Shown here piece after piece: positions 43,326 to 52,728 of a stretch of DNA of 64,000 nucleotides. The position numbers and the translations under genes are program-made. Below the pieces are notes generated by a model. That model was not told where the DNA came from and made no database searches. It saw nothing but the letters and a program-made list of their open reading frames with translations. Source of the stretch: an uncultured SAR86 cluster bacterium (GTDB lineage: Bacteria > Pseudomonadota > Gammaproteobacteria > Magnimaribacterales > Magnimaribacteraceae); NCBI GenBank assembly GCA_938048695.1, contig CALIUO010000018.1, forward strand, positions 1-64,000, written 5' to 3'. Position 1 is the first letter of the stretch, and each line of letters opens with the position of its first letter.

Positions 43326-45769
43326 ATAACGATATTTAAAATTTTTCCTGGGACATAAATTATTTTTTTAATCTCATTATTATCTAGATATTTCTCAACC
43401 TTCTTATCCAACATTGCTAGGGACTTTATCGTCTCTTCCCCTGTATCTTTTTCAATCTCTATCTCAGACCTAAGCTTCCCGTTAATTTGTATAGCTATTT
43501 TTACCTTATCATCTACAAGCAGCTTTTCATCTATTACAGGCCATGGTTTATCTAAAATGGATTCAGATGGATGAAGTTGCCACCAAAGATGTTGAGAAAG
43601 ATGGGGTGTAATAGGATTAAGCATTAATAAAATTGATTCAATAGCCTCATTTGCAACTTCTCTTTCTTCAACACTTGCTTCTGAATCCAAAAATTCTGCA
43701 GGAACGTCATTAGATAATTCCATTATTGCGGCTATAGCCGTGTTAAAGCTATGTCTTCTAAGATAATCATCTTTTACTTTTGCTAATGTTTTGTGAATTT
43801 TTGATTTTAAAACCTTACATTCTTCGTTGTATATTTCAGTAGTTCCTTCGTTTACACCAGCTTGAATATGCCCATTAACCAATCTCCAAATTCTATTTAT
43901 GAACCTATGAGCTCCCTGAACTCCTTGATCGGACCACTCCAATGATTGCTCAGGTGGAGCAGCAAACAAAACAAATAATCTGACGGTGTCAGCTCCATAT
44001 TTTTCAATCAATCCTTGAGGGTCAACAGTATTACCTTTTGATTTAGACATCTTGGCTCCATCTTTTAAAACCATGCCCTGACACAAAAGGTTTGAAAACG
44101 GTTCGTCTCCCTCGACAAGTCCCATATCTCTCATACATCTAAAGAAGAACCTAGAGTATAAAAGATGTAGCACGGCATGCTCTATCCCTCCAATATATTG
44201 ATCAACTGGTAGCCAGTACTTGGCCCGCTCATCAAGCATAGATTCTGTATTATCATAGCTGGCAAATCTAGCGTAATACCAAGACGATTCAAAAAATGTA
44301 TCGAAGGTATCAGTCTCTCTAGTTAATTTTTTGCCATCCTGCTCTGTATTTAAAAATTCAGGCATTTCATTCAAGGGTGAACTTACTCCTTTGAATTGAA
44401 CTTTTTTAGGAAGGACAACTGGTAAGTCTTTAGCTGAATAGATATCTTTTCCATCACTCAAAACTGGAATTGGTGCACCCCAATATCTTTGCCTTGAAAC
44501 TCCCCAATCTCTTAATCTGAAGTTGGTCTCTCTGTAACCGCAGTCCAGATCTTTAGCTTTCTTTTCTATAGCTTGAAAGGCTTGATCAAAGTCTAAACCA
44601 TCAAACTCATCTGAATTAATTAAGACATTTTTTTCAACTGAAGCTTGAACCAAGCTATCAACATTTTCTTCATTATTTTGTATTACAGGTAAGATCGGCA
44701 ATTTATATTTTGTCGCAAACTCAAAGTCCCTTTGATCATGCGCAGGAACTGCCATTAAAGCACCTGAGCCGTAATCACTCAGAACAAAATTAGCAATCCA
44801 GATTGGGATTTCTTTCTGTGTAAAAGGATGGATAGCATATTTCCCTGTAAAAAGACCTTCTTTGTCTTGTTTTGCAAATTCCGCCTCAGATTGTTTAATT
44901 TTATTTTGTTCAGTTATGAATTCTCGTATTGCCTCGTTATCTTTCGCTATATCTGAACTTAAAAAATGAGACGTAGAAATAGCAATGAAAGAGACACCCA
45001 TTATTGTGTCTGGTCTGGTTGTGAATACTTCAATTTTTGATTCTTCTTCTTTTACAGCAAAACTAAAGTTCATCCCTTGAGATTTCCCTATCCAATTCTT
45101 TTGTTGTATTTTTACTTGTTCAGGCCAACCATTTAATTTATCTGTCCCTTCAAGCAGTTCTTCTGCATAGTCTGTTATTTTTAAAAACCATTGCTTGAGT
45201 CTTTTCTTTTCAACTTCAGCACCAGATCGCCAGCCCTTCCCGTCAATGACTTGTTCATTTGCTAAAACAGTTTGATCAACTGGATCCCAGTTAACCTCAG
45301 CTTCTTCTTGATATGCTAATCCCTTCTCCAACATTTGAAGAAAGAACCATTGTTCCCATTTATAGTAATCTGACTCTGAAGTAGCAAATTCTCTTTTCCA
45401 GTCATAAGCAAAACCAAGTCTTGTAAGTTGTTCCTTCATGCTTGCAATATTCTCAAGAGTCCAATCAGAGGGTTGAACTTTATTATTTATTGCAGCGTTT
45501 TCTGCAGGGAGACCGAAAGCATCCCACCCCATTGGTTGAAGAACATTTTTACCAAGCATTCTTTGGAATCTGCTTATGGCATCGCCAATAGAATAGTTTC
45601 TGACATGACCCATATGTATTGATCCGCTTGGGTAAGGGAACATACTTAAACAAAAATATTTTTCTTTATTCGGATCTTCGGTAACGGCGAAAGATTGATT
45701 TTCTTTCCAATATAATTGAACCTGCTCTTCAATGTCTCCCGGTTCATAAGGAAGATCTTTTTCAGGCAT
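43322..45769 (-). CDS. leuS: Leucyl-tRNA synthetase
   Basis: An 815-residue class I synthetase. The HIGH motif is SGSIHMGHVRN, the KMSKS motif is GAKMSKSKGNTVDP, and a CP1 editing domain lies between (IEVFTTRPDTIMGV, FVLSDYGSGALMAVPAHDQRD with the conserved Asp). WYYARFASYDN and QYIGGIEHAVLHLLYSRFF are LeuRS-specific. The C-terminal tRNA-binding domain is present and intact; E. coli LeuS is 860, so a few loops are shorter. It follows accC by 2 bases on the same strand, so accB-accC-leuS-lptE-holA form one run. Confidence 0.97.
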   Translation of the reverse strand: MPEKDLPYEPGDIEEQVQLYWKENQSFAVTEDPNKEKYFCLSMFPYPSGSIHMGHVRNYSIGDAISRFQRMLGKNVLQPMGWDAFGLPAENAAINNKVQPSDWTLENIASMKEQLTRLGFAYDWKREFATSESDYYKWEQWFFLQMLEKGLAYQEEAEVNWDPVDQTVLANEQVIDGKGWRSGAEVEKKRLKQWFLKITDYAEELLEGTDKLNGWPEQVKIQQKNWIGKSQGMNFSFAVKEEESKIEVFTTRPDTIMGVSFIAISTSHFLSSDIAKDNEAIREFITEQNKIKQSEAEFAKQDKEGLFTGKYAIHPFTQKEIPIWIANFVLSDYGSGALMAVPAHDQRDFEFATKYKLPILPVIQNNEENVDSLVQASVEKNVLINSDEFDGLDFDQAFQAIEKKAKDLDCGYRETNFRLRDWGVSRQRYWGAPIPVLSDGKDIYSAKDLPVVLPKKVQFKGVSSPLNEMPEFLNTEQDGKKLTRETDTFDTFFESSWYYARFASYDNTESMLDERAKYWLPVDQYIGGIEHAVLHLLYSRFFFRCMRDMGLVEGDEPFSNLLCQGMVLKDGAKMSKSKGNTVDPQGLIEKYGADTVRLFVLFAAPPEQSLEWSDQGVQGAHRFINRIWRLVNGHIQAGVNEGTTEIYNEECKVLKSKIHKTLAKVKDDYLRRHSFNTAIAAIMELSNDVPAEFLDSEASVEEREVANEAIESILLMLNPITPHLSQHLWWQLHPSESILDKPWPVIDEKLLVDDKVKIAIQINGKLRSEIEIEKDTGEETIKSLAMLDKKVEKYLDNNEIKKIIYVPGKILNIVI

Positions 45770-45771
45770 TT

Positions 45772-47106
45772 TTATTTTTCCTTATTAAGGTTTTCTAGAT
45801 AATTTATATTGAAAGTTCCATTAATAAAATTAGGATCATTTATTAATTTCCTGTGCATATCTAAATTGGTATCAATACCCAAAACATACATTTCATCTAG
45901 AGCTCTCTCTAGTCTGGCTCTTGCATCTTCTCTATCGTTTGCTCTGCAAATTACTTTAGCGATTAGTGAATCATAGTAAGGCGGAACAACATAATCTTTA
46001 TAAAGATGCGAATCCATTCTCACACCTATACCGCCAGGAGCATGATATTCTAGAATTTTTCCTGGAGAGGGCATAAAAGTCTCAGAATTCTCAGCATTGA
46101 TCCTGCATTCAATGGCATGGCCGTCTAGAACAATATCTTCTTGCTTTATCTTAAGTTCTTCATCTCTAGCTATTCTTAGTTGAAGTTTTACTAAGTCTAA
46201 GCCAGTTACACTCTCAGTAACTGGATGCTCAACTTGTATTCTTGTGTTCATTTCGATGAAATAAAAATTATCGTCTTCGTAAAGAAACTCAAAAGTTCCG
46301 GCACTCACATAATTAAGTTGTCGACATGCCTCTATACATTGAGCATATATTTCTTGCCTTTTTTCCTCCTTAATTCCCATAGCTGGCGCTTCTTCGATAA
46401 CCTTTTGATGTCGTCTTTGCAGTGAGCAATCTCTATCTCCTAAATGGAGAACATTACCATGCCTATCAGCTATAACTTGTACTTCAATATGTCTTGGACT
46501 CTCCAAGAATTTTTCTAGGTAAACTGTAGAATCTCCAAATGCCGCAGCGGACTCTTGCTGAGTTAGCTCAATTGCACCATCTAACTCTTCGGGATTATAG
46601 ACAATCTTCATACCTCTACCGCCACCACCAGAAGCAGCTTTGATTATTACCGGATAACCAATCTTTTCTGCTTCTTCGTGGACATTTTCATCGATTGGTC
46701 CTGAAGAACCAGGAACAATAGGTAATCCAGACTTAAGTGCAAATTCTTTTGCCGATACTTTATTTCCCATCATCCTTATGACCGAACCCGGGGGACCTAC
46801 AAAATCAAAACCACTTTTCTCAACTTTATCTGCAAAATCAGGGTTTTCAGAGAGAAAACCATATCCAGGATGTACACCATCAGCTCCAGATAGTTCCATT
46901 GCACTAATTATTGCTGGTATATTTAGATAACTTTGACTGGAATCTGCAGGACCTATACATATAGATTCATCAGCCATTTTCACATGCATCAAATCTTTAT
47001 CAGCTTCAGAATAGGCTGCAACAGTAGGGATTTTTAATTCTTTAGCAGCTCTCAATATACGTAAAGCTATTTCGCCTCTATTGGCGATTAGAAGTTTATT
47101 AATCAT
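45772..47106 (-). CDS. accC: Biotin carboxylase subunit of acetyl-CoA carboxylase
   Basis: A 444-residue ATP-grasp enzyme (E. coli 449). [21 protein letters not shown] is the family start; [14 protein letters not shown] is the ATP-grasp glycine loop; [14 protein letters not shown] carries the catalytic and metal-binding residues. It carboxylates biotin on AccB for fatty-acid synthesis. The ATG overlaps the accB stop by one base, so both are coupled, as in most gammaproteobacteria. Confidence 0.97.
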   Translation of the reverse strand: MINKLLIANRGEIALRILRAAKELKIPTVAAYSEADKDLMHVKMADESICIGPADSSQSYLNIPAIISAMELSGADGVHPGYGFLSENPDFADKVEKSGFDFVGPPGSVIRMMGNKVSAKEFALKSGLPIVPGSSGPIDENVHEEAEKIGYPVIIKAASGGGGRGMKIVYNPEELDGAIELTQQESAAAFGDSTVYLEKFLESPRHIEVQVIADRHGNVLHLGDRDCSLQRRHQKVIEEAPAMGIKEEKRQEIYAQCIEACRQLNYVSAGTFEFLYEDDNFYFIEMNTRIQVEHPVTESVTGLDLVKLQLRIARDEELKIKQEDIVLDGHAIECRINAENSETFMPSPGKILEYHAPGGIGVRMDSHLYKDYVVPPYYDSLIAKVICRANDREDARARLERALDEMYVLGIDTNLDMHRKLINDPNFINGTFNINYLENLNKEK

Positions 47107-47555
47107 TATTTAGAAAGTTCAAAAAGTGATTGACCGTATTCTACTGGCTCAGCATTCTCTACATTTACAGATAAGACAGTACCCGAATATTCAGATTTTA
47201 TCTCATTCATCATTTTCATTGCTTCTACAATACAAACAACATCTCCTTCAGATACAATATCTCCAACAGAGATAAAAGGTTTCGCACCTGGAGAGGCAGA
47301 TGCATAAAAAGTCCCAACCATAGGAGAGTTAATTGAATTGCTATCTCTTGCAGTCATCTCGGGAGACTCGATTTCTTGTGCAATAACTTCAGGCTGAGCT
47401 TCTTGAGGCAAGACAATAGATTGAGGTTGAATGCTTTGCAGACTTCCGTGACTTTTAACTAATCTCACAGACTCTTCTCCTTCTTGTATTTCTATCTCCT
47501 CAAGATTAGAGTTTTCTAACATCTCTATTAATTTTTTTACTTTTCTTATATCCAT
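47106..47555 (-). CDS. accB: Biotin carboxyl carrier protein of acetyl-CoA carboxylase
   Basis: A 149-residue BCCP. The C-terminal biotinyl domain has the biotin lysine in [10 protein letters not shown], preceded by [21 protein letters not shown] with the thumb. The N-terminal part and a Gln/Pro-rich linker follow the usual AccB layout. It carries the carboxyl group between AccC and the carboxyltransferase. It precedes accC and follows aroQ by 15 bases, so the three probably share a transcript. Confidence 0.97.
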   Translation of the reverse strand: MDIRKVKKLIEMLENSNLEEIEIQEGEESVRLVKSHGSLQSIQPQSIVLPQEAQPEVIAQEIESPEMTARDSNSINSPMVGTFYASASPGAKPFISVGDIVSEGDVVCIVEAMKMMNEIKSEYSGTVLSVNVENAEPVEYGQSLFELSK

Positions 47556-47570
47556 CTCTTCTCCTTAATT

Positions 47571-48008
47571 TCAATTAAACTTTTTTATAGCTACATCTAG
47601 AGCAAGCTCATAACCTTGAATGCCCAAACCTGATATGACTCCCTCAGCAATATCAGACAGATAAGAATTTTTCCTAAACTCTTCTCTAGAGTAAATATTA
47701 GATATGTGGACCTCAATGAAAGGTATGTTTACTCCTGCAAGAGCATCTCTAAGGGCAATGCTACTATGGGTGAGTGCCCCTGGATTAATTACTATACATT
47801 TAACATTTTGACTCTTCGCATCGTGTATGAAATTTACCAATTCATGTTCAGCGTTGCTCTGATGGCAAAGTAATTCACAATTATTTTTTTTTGATATCTC
47901 TGTTAAGTTAGCTTCGATGTCACCCAAGGACTCTGATCCATAAATTTCTGGTTCTCTCGTTCCCAAAAGATTTAAGTTAGGTCCATTTAGAAGCATGAAT
48001 TTAGTCAT
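47571..48008 (-). CDS. aroQ: 3-dehydroquinate dehydratase, type II
   Basis: A 145-residue type II dehydroquinase of normal length. [21 protein letters not shown] contains the catalytic Arg/Tyr region, and [19 protein letters not shown] the second active-site segment, with [18 protein letters not shown] between. It is the third step of the shikimate pathway. Its position before accB-accC and next to a DsbD-type gene is the common gammaproteobacterial arrangement dsbD-aroQ-accB-accC. Confidence 0.97.
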   Translation of the reverse strand: MTKFMLLNGPNLNLLGTREPEIYGSESLGDIEANLTEISKKNNCELLCHQSNAEHELVNFIHDAKSQNVKCIVINPGALTHSSIALRDALAGVNIPFIEVHISNIYSREEFRKNSYLSDIAEGVISGLGIQGYELALDVAIKKFN

Positions 48009-48072
48009 TTACATGTAAATTGCTGATTTTCGACGATTTTAAATGAATTTAATTAAAAAAGGTATAAATTAG

Positions 48073-48543
48073 TTATGAATTGCCAAGCTCTTCAATAGAA
48101 ACTATTTTATTTATGAGTGGATAGCAAAACCCTTTTTCATTGCAACCTTGATAAGTCACATTTATTGTATCTATTTCCTCTTCTATGTATATTTCTTTTT
48201 CATACTGATCAAAATAGACTTCTACCTCTCCGAAATATATATCATTAATTCTTTGAGACTCTCCTTTTTTATTTTGACTTTTCAACTCTTCACCATTAAA
48301 ACTGACCTTAAATTTATCTTTGTATAGAAAGCAGTTTTCTTTCATGACCCATGTCAGTATGATGCGATCATCACTAAGCTTCGCGGCGCTGAAGAGAAAA
48401 GCTTCATCAGCATTAGGAATCTTATCTACTGTTAATTTTTCTAAAAAAGAATCTTCTGTGTGGCTAAAAGACGAAAATAAAAAAATGCAAATGAAAATAA
48501 AACATCTATTCAAAGCATCTTTAATAGGTTTACTACTTGTCAT
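48073..48543 (-). CDS. Stand-alone N-terminal (alpha) domain of DsbD
   Basis: A 156-residue secreted protein. A signal peptide (residues 1 to about 29) leads into a domain matching nDsbD: WVMKENCFLYKDKFKV and YQGCNEKGFCYPLINK, whose two cysteines align with C103 and C109 of E. coli DsbD. The eight-helix membrane domain and the C-terminal thioredoxin domain of DsbD are absent, although the gene occupies the usual dsbD place before aroQ. It could accept electrons from a separate CcdA/ScsB-like membrane protein and pass them to periplasmic partners. An in-frame TTG at 48513 gives a shorter signal (MNRCFIFICIFLF). Its 5' end overlaps the divergent PCuAC gene. Confidence 0.8.
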   Translation of the reverse strand: MTSSKPIKDALNRCFIFICIFLFSSFSHTEDSFLEKLTVDKIPNADEAFLFSAAKLSDDRIILTWVMKENCFLYKDKFKVSFNGEELKSQNKKGESQRINDIYFGEVEVYFDQYEKEIYIEEEIDTINVTYQGCNEKGFCYPLINKIVSIEELGNS

Positions 48544-48928
48544 AATTTCAAATTGTACAAGGTCTCCTGAGGTTTTAGTAATAAACGATGCTCATCTTTA
48601 TGTTCCACTAAATGGTTCTATGATGACTGGTGGTTATTTAAGCGTTTCTAATATTACAAAAGAACCTATAGAAATTTTAGAAATTAATTGCTCACCTTAC
48701 AGAGCCGAGATACATGAAACGAAAATGGATGAAAAAGGAATTATGAAAATGGAACGACTTCAAAGTATTGAGTTGAATCCAGGTTCAAAAATTATTTTTG
48801 TTCCCGGCGGAAAACACATCATGTTTTGGGGGTTATCTGACTTTCAAGAGGCTTATCTTGATTGTTCGTTCAAACTAAAAGGCAAAGATTCTATAATGTT
48901 TAAATTTGAGGTTCTCAAACGTGAATAA
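48491..48928 (+). CDS. PCuAC-family periplasmic copper chaperone, lipoprotein form
   Basis: A 145-residue PCuAC protein. The copper site H(x)x10Mx21HxM is intact: HETKMDEKGIMKM provides the His and first Met, and KHIMFWGL the HxM. The residue after the first His is Glu in place of the more usual Met. The N-terminus MKIKHLFKASLIGLLLVIISNC carries a lipobox cysteine, so it is probably membrane-anchored rather than free. The family supplies Cu(I) to the CuA or CuB centre of cytochrome oxidase. I chose the ATG at 48491 (an ATG at 48485 is equivalent). The frame stays open further left but that region is antisense to the DsbD-domain gene. Confidence 0.85.
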   Translation: MKIKHLFKASLIGLLLVIISNCTRSPEVLVINDAHLYVPLNGSMMTGGYLSVSNITKEPIEILEINCSPYRAEIHETKMDEKGIMKMERLQSIELNPGSKIIFVPGGKHIMFWGLSDFQEAYLDCSFKLKGKDSIMFKFEVLKRE

Positions 48929-50513
48929 AATACTAGAAATTAAAAATTTAGTTATAGATTTTGAGTCTAAAGAATCCACTTTTAGGGCTGTTGATGACAT
49001 CTCCTTAGCAATTGAGAAAGGTAAAACGTTATCGCTGGTCGGAGAATCAGGATCCGGCAAATCTGTAACTGCTTTATCCGTCCTGCAACTATTACCAGAG
49101 GGCACTGCTAGATACTCAAAGGATTCTTCAATTGAGTTTGAAGGAAAGGAGATAATTGGTAGCTCTAAAAGAGATATCACCTCATTAAGAGGAAATAAGA
49201 TTTCTATGATATTTCAAGAACCAATGACGTCTCTTAATCCTTATCAAAAGGTAGGTTTTCAAATAGATGAGTCTTTGATCATTCATAGAGGTTTAACCAA
49301 AAAAGAAGCTAGAAAAAAGACTTTAGATCTGTTGATGAAAGTAAAAATTCCTGAACCTGAAATTAAGGTAAACTCTTTTCCACACCAATTATCTGGAGGT
49401 CAACGACAAAGAATCATGATAGCCATGGCTCTTGCTAATGAACCGGATTTATTGATAGCAGATGAACCAACAACAGCTCTCGATGTAACAGTAGAGAAAG
49501 CACTTTTAGAGTTATTATCCGATCTTCAAAAAGAATTTGGCATGTCTATTCTTTTTATCACTCATGATCTTAATATCGTAAAAAAATTCTCTGATGATGT
49601 TTGTGTGATGAAAGATGGTGTAATTGTAGAGGCAGGGAGAGTGAAAGAGTTATTTGAAAATCCCAAACATCCTTATACCATCAAATTACTTAATTCTATC
49701 CCAGGCAATAAAGAAGAGCTCAATACCGAAAATGATCTGCTTTTAAGCGGCGATAAAGTCGACATTAATTACCCCGTAGCAAAAAATATATTTGGGAAAA
49801 CTACAGAATTTCTTAATGCTGTAAAGAAAGTTGATATCAAAATCTACAGTGGCGCAACAACTGGTCTCGTCGGAGAATCAGGTTCTGGGAAATCTTCCCT
49901 TGCCAGGGCATTATTAGGAATCGAACATTCTCAAGGAGAGATAATATTCGATAAAAAAAATATAAATACTCTTAACTCTAATGAAACTAGAAAATTCAAG
50001 AAAGATTTCCAAATAGTTTTTCAAGATCCGTTTGGTTCGCTTTCGCCAAGGATGACTATAGGAGAGATAGTAGGAGAGGGTTTAAAAGTTCACCAACCTA
50101 ATTTGAACAAAGAAAAAAGGAAAGATAAGATCCTCAAAGCTCTTCAAGATGTTGAGTTAGAGTCTTCTTCCTTTTCAAGATTTCCTCATGAACTTTCAGG
50201 AGGTCAGAGACAAAGAGTAGCCATTGCGAGAGCAATTATTCTTGAACCTAAACTAATTCTTTTAGATGAACCAACTTCAGCATTGGATGTTTCAATTCAG
50301 ATGCAAATTTTACATTTATTGAAAGATCTTCAATCTAGATTAGGATTGGCTTATTTATGTATCAGTCACGACTTAAAAGTTATTAGATTTTTATCGGACT
50401 ATGTTTACGTAATGAAAGATGGGAATATAGTTGAAGATGGAATATCGGAAAACCTATTTGAATCTCCACAGCATATTTACACACAAGAACTTCTAGCAGC
50501 ATCAATTGCTTAA
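48921..50513 (+). CDS. ABC transporter protein with two fused ATPase domains (YejF/oligopeptide type)
   Basis: A 530-residue tandem ATPase. The first domain has Walker A GESGSGKSV, signature LSGGQRQRI and Walker B LLIADEP; the second has GESGSGKSS, LSGGQRQRV and LILLDEP. Each is followed by the peptide/nickel transporter family's C-terminal motif (ENPKHPYT, ESPQHIYT). This is the YejF-type fusion for peptide import. No permease or binding protein is adjacent, so it is either orphan or works with distant subunits. I prefer the GTG at 48921, preceded by GAGG with suitable spacing, to the in-frame TTG at 48906. It overlaps the PCuAC gene by 8 bases. Confidence 0.92.
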   Translation: MNKILEIKNLVIDFESKESTFRAVDDISLAIEKGKTLSLVGESGSGKSVTALSVLQLLPEGTARYSKDSSIEFEGKEIIGSSKRDITSLRGNKISMIFQEPMTSLNPYQKVGFQIDESLIIHRGLTKKEARKKTLDLLMKVKIPEPEIKVNSFPHQLSGGQRQRIMIAMALANEPDLLIADEPTTALDVTVEKALLELLSDLQKEFGMSILFITHDLNIVKKFSDDVCVMKDGVIVEAGRVKELFENPKHPYTIKLLNSIPGNKEELNTENDLLLSGDKVDINYPVAKNIFGKTTEFLNAVKKVDIKIYSGATTGLVGESGSGKSSLARALLGIEHSQGEIIFDKKNINTLNSNETRKFKKDFQIVFQDPFGSLSPRMTIGEIVGEGLKVHQPNLNKEKRKDKILKALQDVELESSSFSRFPHELSGGQRQRVAIARAIILEPKLILLDEPTSALDVSIQMQILHLLKDLQSRLGLAYLCISHDLKVIRFLSDYVYVMKDGNIVEDGISENLFESPQHIYTQELLAASIA

Positions 50514-50550
50514 TTTATAGGATAGCTAGTTTGTAACTTATAATTGATCC

Positions 50551-52224
50551 ATGTCAAAAGATAAAAGGAAATATTCTTCAGAAATTGTTGATGGAGTAGA
50601 GCAGACGCCGTCCAGAGCAATGCTCAGAGCTGTAGGTTTTGAGTCTGAAGATTTCGAAAAACCTCAAGTTGGTATTGCTTCAACATGGAGTATGGTTACA
50701 CCTTGCAATATGCATATAGATAAACTTGCTGAGTCAGCTGCAAATGGAGTCAACTCGGTGGGCTCTAAGGCAGTAATATTCAATACAATTACAGTTTCTG
50801 ATGGAATATCAATGGGTACCAAAGGAATGAGATATTCACTCGTCTCTAGAGAAGTTATTGCAGATTCAATAGAAACGGTAGTAGGAGGACAAGGCTTCGA
50901 TGGCTTAGTCACGATTGGTGGATGTGATAAAAATATGCCTGCCTGTGTTATGGCCATGGCTAGATTAAATAGGCCATCGATTTTTGTATACGGAGGGAGC
51001 ATAAAACCTGGCTCTAACAGAACAGATGTGGTTTCTGTTTTTGAAGCTGTAGGCAAGCATTCCGAAGGTGCAATTTCTGACATTGAACTTCTGGATATTG
51101 AGTCATCAGCTATACCTGGCCCTGGATCATGCGGCGGTATGTATACTGCAAATACAATGGCTTCAGCAATAGAAGCTTTAGGCATGAGTTTGCCTAATAG
51201 CTCTGCTCAGGAGGCAGTCTCAGAAAGTAAAATATTAGATTCTGTAAGCGCAGGCGAAGCAATAATGCATTTAATCGAAGAGGACATAAAGCCTCGTGAC
51301 ATAATGACTAAAGGGGCCTTTGAAAATGCAATTGCTGTCGTTATTGCACTCGGTGGTTCGACAAATGCAGTTTTACACTTGCTTGCGATAGCGCATGAGG
51401 CCAAAGTTGATTTATCCTTAGATGATTTTGAGAGGATAGGTAAAAGAACCCCCGTTCTCGCAGACCTCCGTCCTAGTGGTAATTATTTAATGTCTGAATT
51501 AATAGAAATCGGAGGGATTGTTCCTTTGATGAAAACTATGCTTGAAAGAGATCTATTGGATGGTAAGCAAATGACGGTGACTGGAAATACACTCGAAGAA
51601 AATTTGCTTAAATTTGATGATTACCCCAGAGATCAACAAATTGTTTCTCATATAGATAAACCCATAAAGCCTGATAGTCATTTAAGAATTTTATACGGTA
51701 ATCTTGCACCTCAAGGAGCTGTTGCAAAAATTTCTGGAAAAGAAGGTTTAAGATTTGAAGGAAGGGCAAAGGTATATAATTCAGAAGAGGATGCGATGGA
51801 AGGCATATTATCGAATCAAATTACTGAAGGTGATGTTCTGGTTATTAGGTATGAAGGCCCAAGAGGAGCTCCCGGAATGAGAGAAATGTTAAGTCCTACA
51901 TCAGCAATTATGGGTAAAGGTTTGGGCGATAAGGTGGCATTTTTAACGGATGGAAGATTTTCAGGAGGTACCCATGGCTTTGTTGTGGGTCACATTACAC
52001 CAGAAGCTTTTGATGGTGGTCCCATTGCTTTCATACAAAATGGCGACTTAATATCTATCGATGCAGAATCAAATCAAATTAACCTAGATATAACGGAAGA
52101 AGAAATATTTAAACGAAAAGACTCGTGGGTGTGCCCTGTTAAAGATGAAGAAGGAGGAGTGTTAGACAAATACAGATCTCTAGTAACTTCTGCGTCCGAG
52201 GGTGCAGTAACTACAAAAAAATAA
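50551..52224 (+). CDS. ilvD: Dihydroxy-acid dehydratase
   Basis: A 557-residue IlvD/Edd-family Fe-S dehydratase. TPCNMHID (cluster cysteine), [10 protein letters not shown] and [15 protein letters not shown] carry the three conserved cysteines, and [19 protein letters not shown] is the C-terminal signature. It makes the 2-keto acids in isoleucine and valine synthesis. The presence of the PCDKN-like GGCDKNMP and the length of 557 fit the bacterial IlvD [2Fe-2S] or short type. It begins 38 bases after the ABC gene. Confidence 0.95.
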   Translation: MSKDKRKYSSEIVDGVEQTPSRAMLRAVGFESEDFEKPQVGIASTWSMVTPCNMHIDKLAESAANGVNSVGSKAVIFNTITVSDGISMGTKGMRYSLVSREVIADSIETVVGGQGFDGLVTIGGCDKNMPACVMAMARLNRPSIFVYGGSIKPGSNRTDVVSVFEAVGKHSEGAISDIELLDIESSAIPGPGSCGGMYTANTMASAIEALGMSLPNSSAQEAVSESKILDSVSAGEAIMHLIEEDIKPRDIMTKGAFENAIAVVIALGGSTNAVLHLLAIAHEAKVDLSLDDFERIGKRTPVLADLRPSGNYLMSELIEIGGIVPLMKTMLERDLLDGKQMTVTGNTLEENLLKFDDYPRDQQIVSHIDKPIKPDSHLRILYGNLAPQGAVAKISGKEGLRFEGRAKVYNSEEDAMEGILSNQITEGDVLVIRYEGPRGAPGMREMLSPTSAIMGKGLGDKVAFLTDGRFSGGTHGFVVGHITPEAFDGGPIAFIQNGDLISIDAESNQINLDITEEEIFKRKDSWVCPVKDEEGGVLDKYRSLVTSASEGAVTTKK

Positions 52225-52316
52225 TTAGAATCTTGAAAAATTAAGTATTTAGACCAATAATGAGTTCGTTAAATGATTCCACATAAATTTCAATTCAAAA
52301 TTTCCAAGGAGGAAGT

Positions 52317-52637
52317 ATGAACGTTGTCACATTAACAGATGACAATTTCGAGACTGAAGTGAACGCATCTGAAAAACCCGTATTAGTAGATTACTGGGCT
52401 ACTTGGTGTGGACCTTGCAAGATGGTCGGTCCTATAGTTGAAGAGATAGCTATAGAGTTTTCAGATAAGATCAAAGTTGGAAAACTAGATGTAGATGCCA
52501 ACCAAGCCTCAGCAGCACAACAAAATGTTATGAGTATTCCGACCTTAGCAATTTTCAAGGGTGGAGAACTGATTGCCCAACAAGTGGGTGCTCTGAGTAA
52601 AACTCAACTTACAGAATTTATAGAAAGTAACCTTTAG
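52317..52637 (+). CDS. trxA: Thioredoxin
   Basis: A 106-residue thioredoxin with active site WCGPC at 30-34 (C31, C34), followed by KMVGPIVEEIA, and the cis-proline in SIPTLAIFKGG. AAGGAGGAAGT before the ATG is one of the strongest ribosome-binding sites in the window. It reduces cytoplasmic disulfides, including those of OxyR and peroxiredoxins. It stands just upstream of rho as in E. coli. Confidence 0.97.
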   Translation: MNVVTLTDDNFETEVNASEKPVLVDYWATWCGPCKMVGPIVEEIAIEFSDKIKVGKLDVDANQASAAQQNVMSIPTLAIFKGGELIAQQVGALSKTQLTEFIESNL

Positions 52638-52671
52638 AAAACACTAGACTCTAATTTCCAACAAGGTTACT

Positions 52672-52719
52672 ATGAACTTACCAAAGTTTCTTTGGTCAAC
52701 CCCTTTATTCAAGCATTAA
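52672..52719 (+). CDS. Candidate 15-residue leader peptide upstream of rho
   Basis: A 15-codon reading frame, MNLPKFLWSTPLFKH, with CAAGG five bases before its ATG. It ends 9 bases before the rho ATG, and rho itself has no Shine-Dalgarno in the preceding 20 bases. A perfect hairpin, ACCAAAG/CTTTGGT (52680-52696), sits within codons 3-9. E. coli has an unrelated leader ORF (rhoL) in the same trxA-rho interval. Coupled translation or attenuation of rho is the likely meaning. The evidence is layout only. Confidence 0.45.
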   Translation: MNLPKFLWSTPLFKH

Positions 52720-52728
52720 CTTTATTTT

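Noticed and set aside
48320-48490. N-terminal extension of the PCuAC protein
   Set aside because: The extra 57 codons are antisense to the DsbD-domain gene and precede a complete lipoprotein signal peptide, so the start at 48491 is preferred.
50664-51185. Open frame of 173 codons on the minus strand inside ilvD
   Set aside because: It is antisense to a well-conserved gene, has no recognisable domain and no ribosome-binding site; its composition follows from the codons of ilvD.
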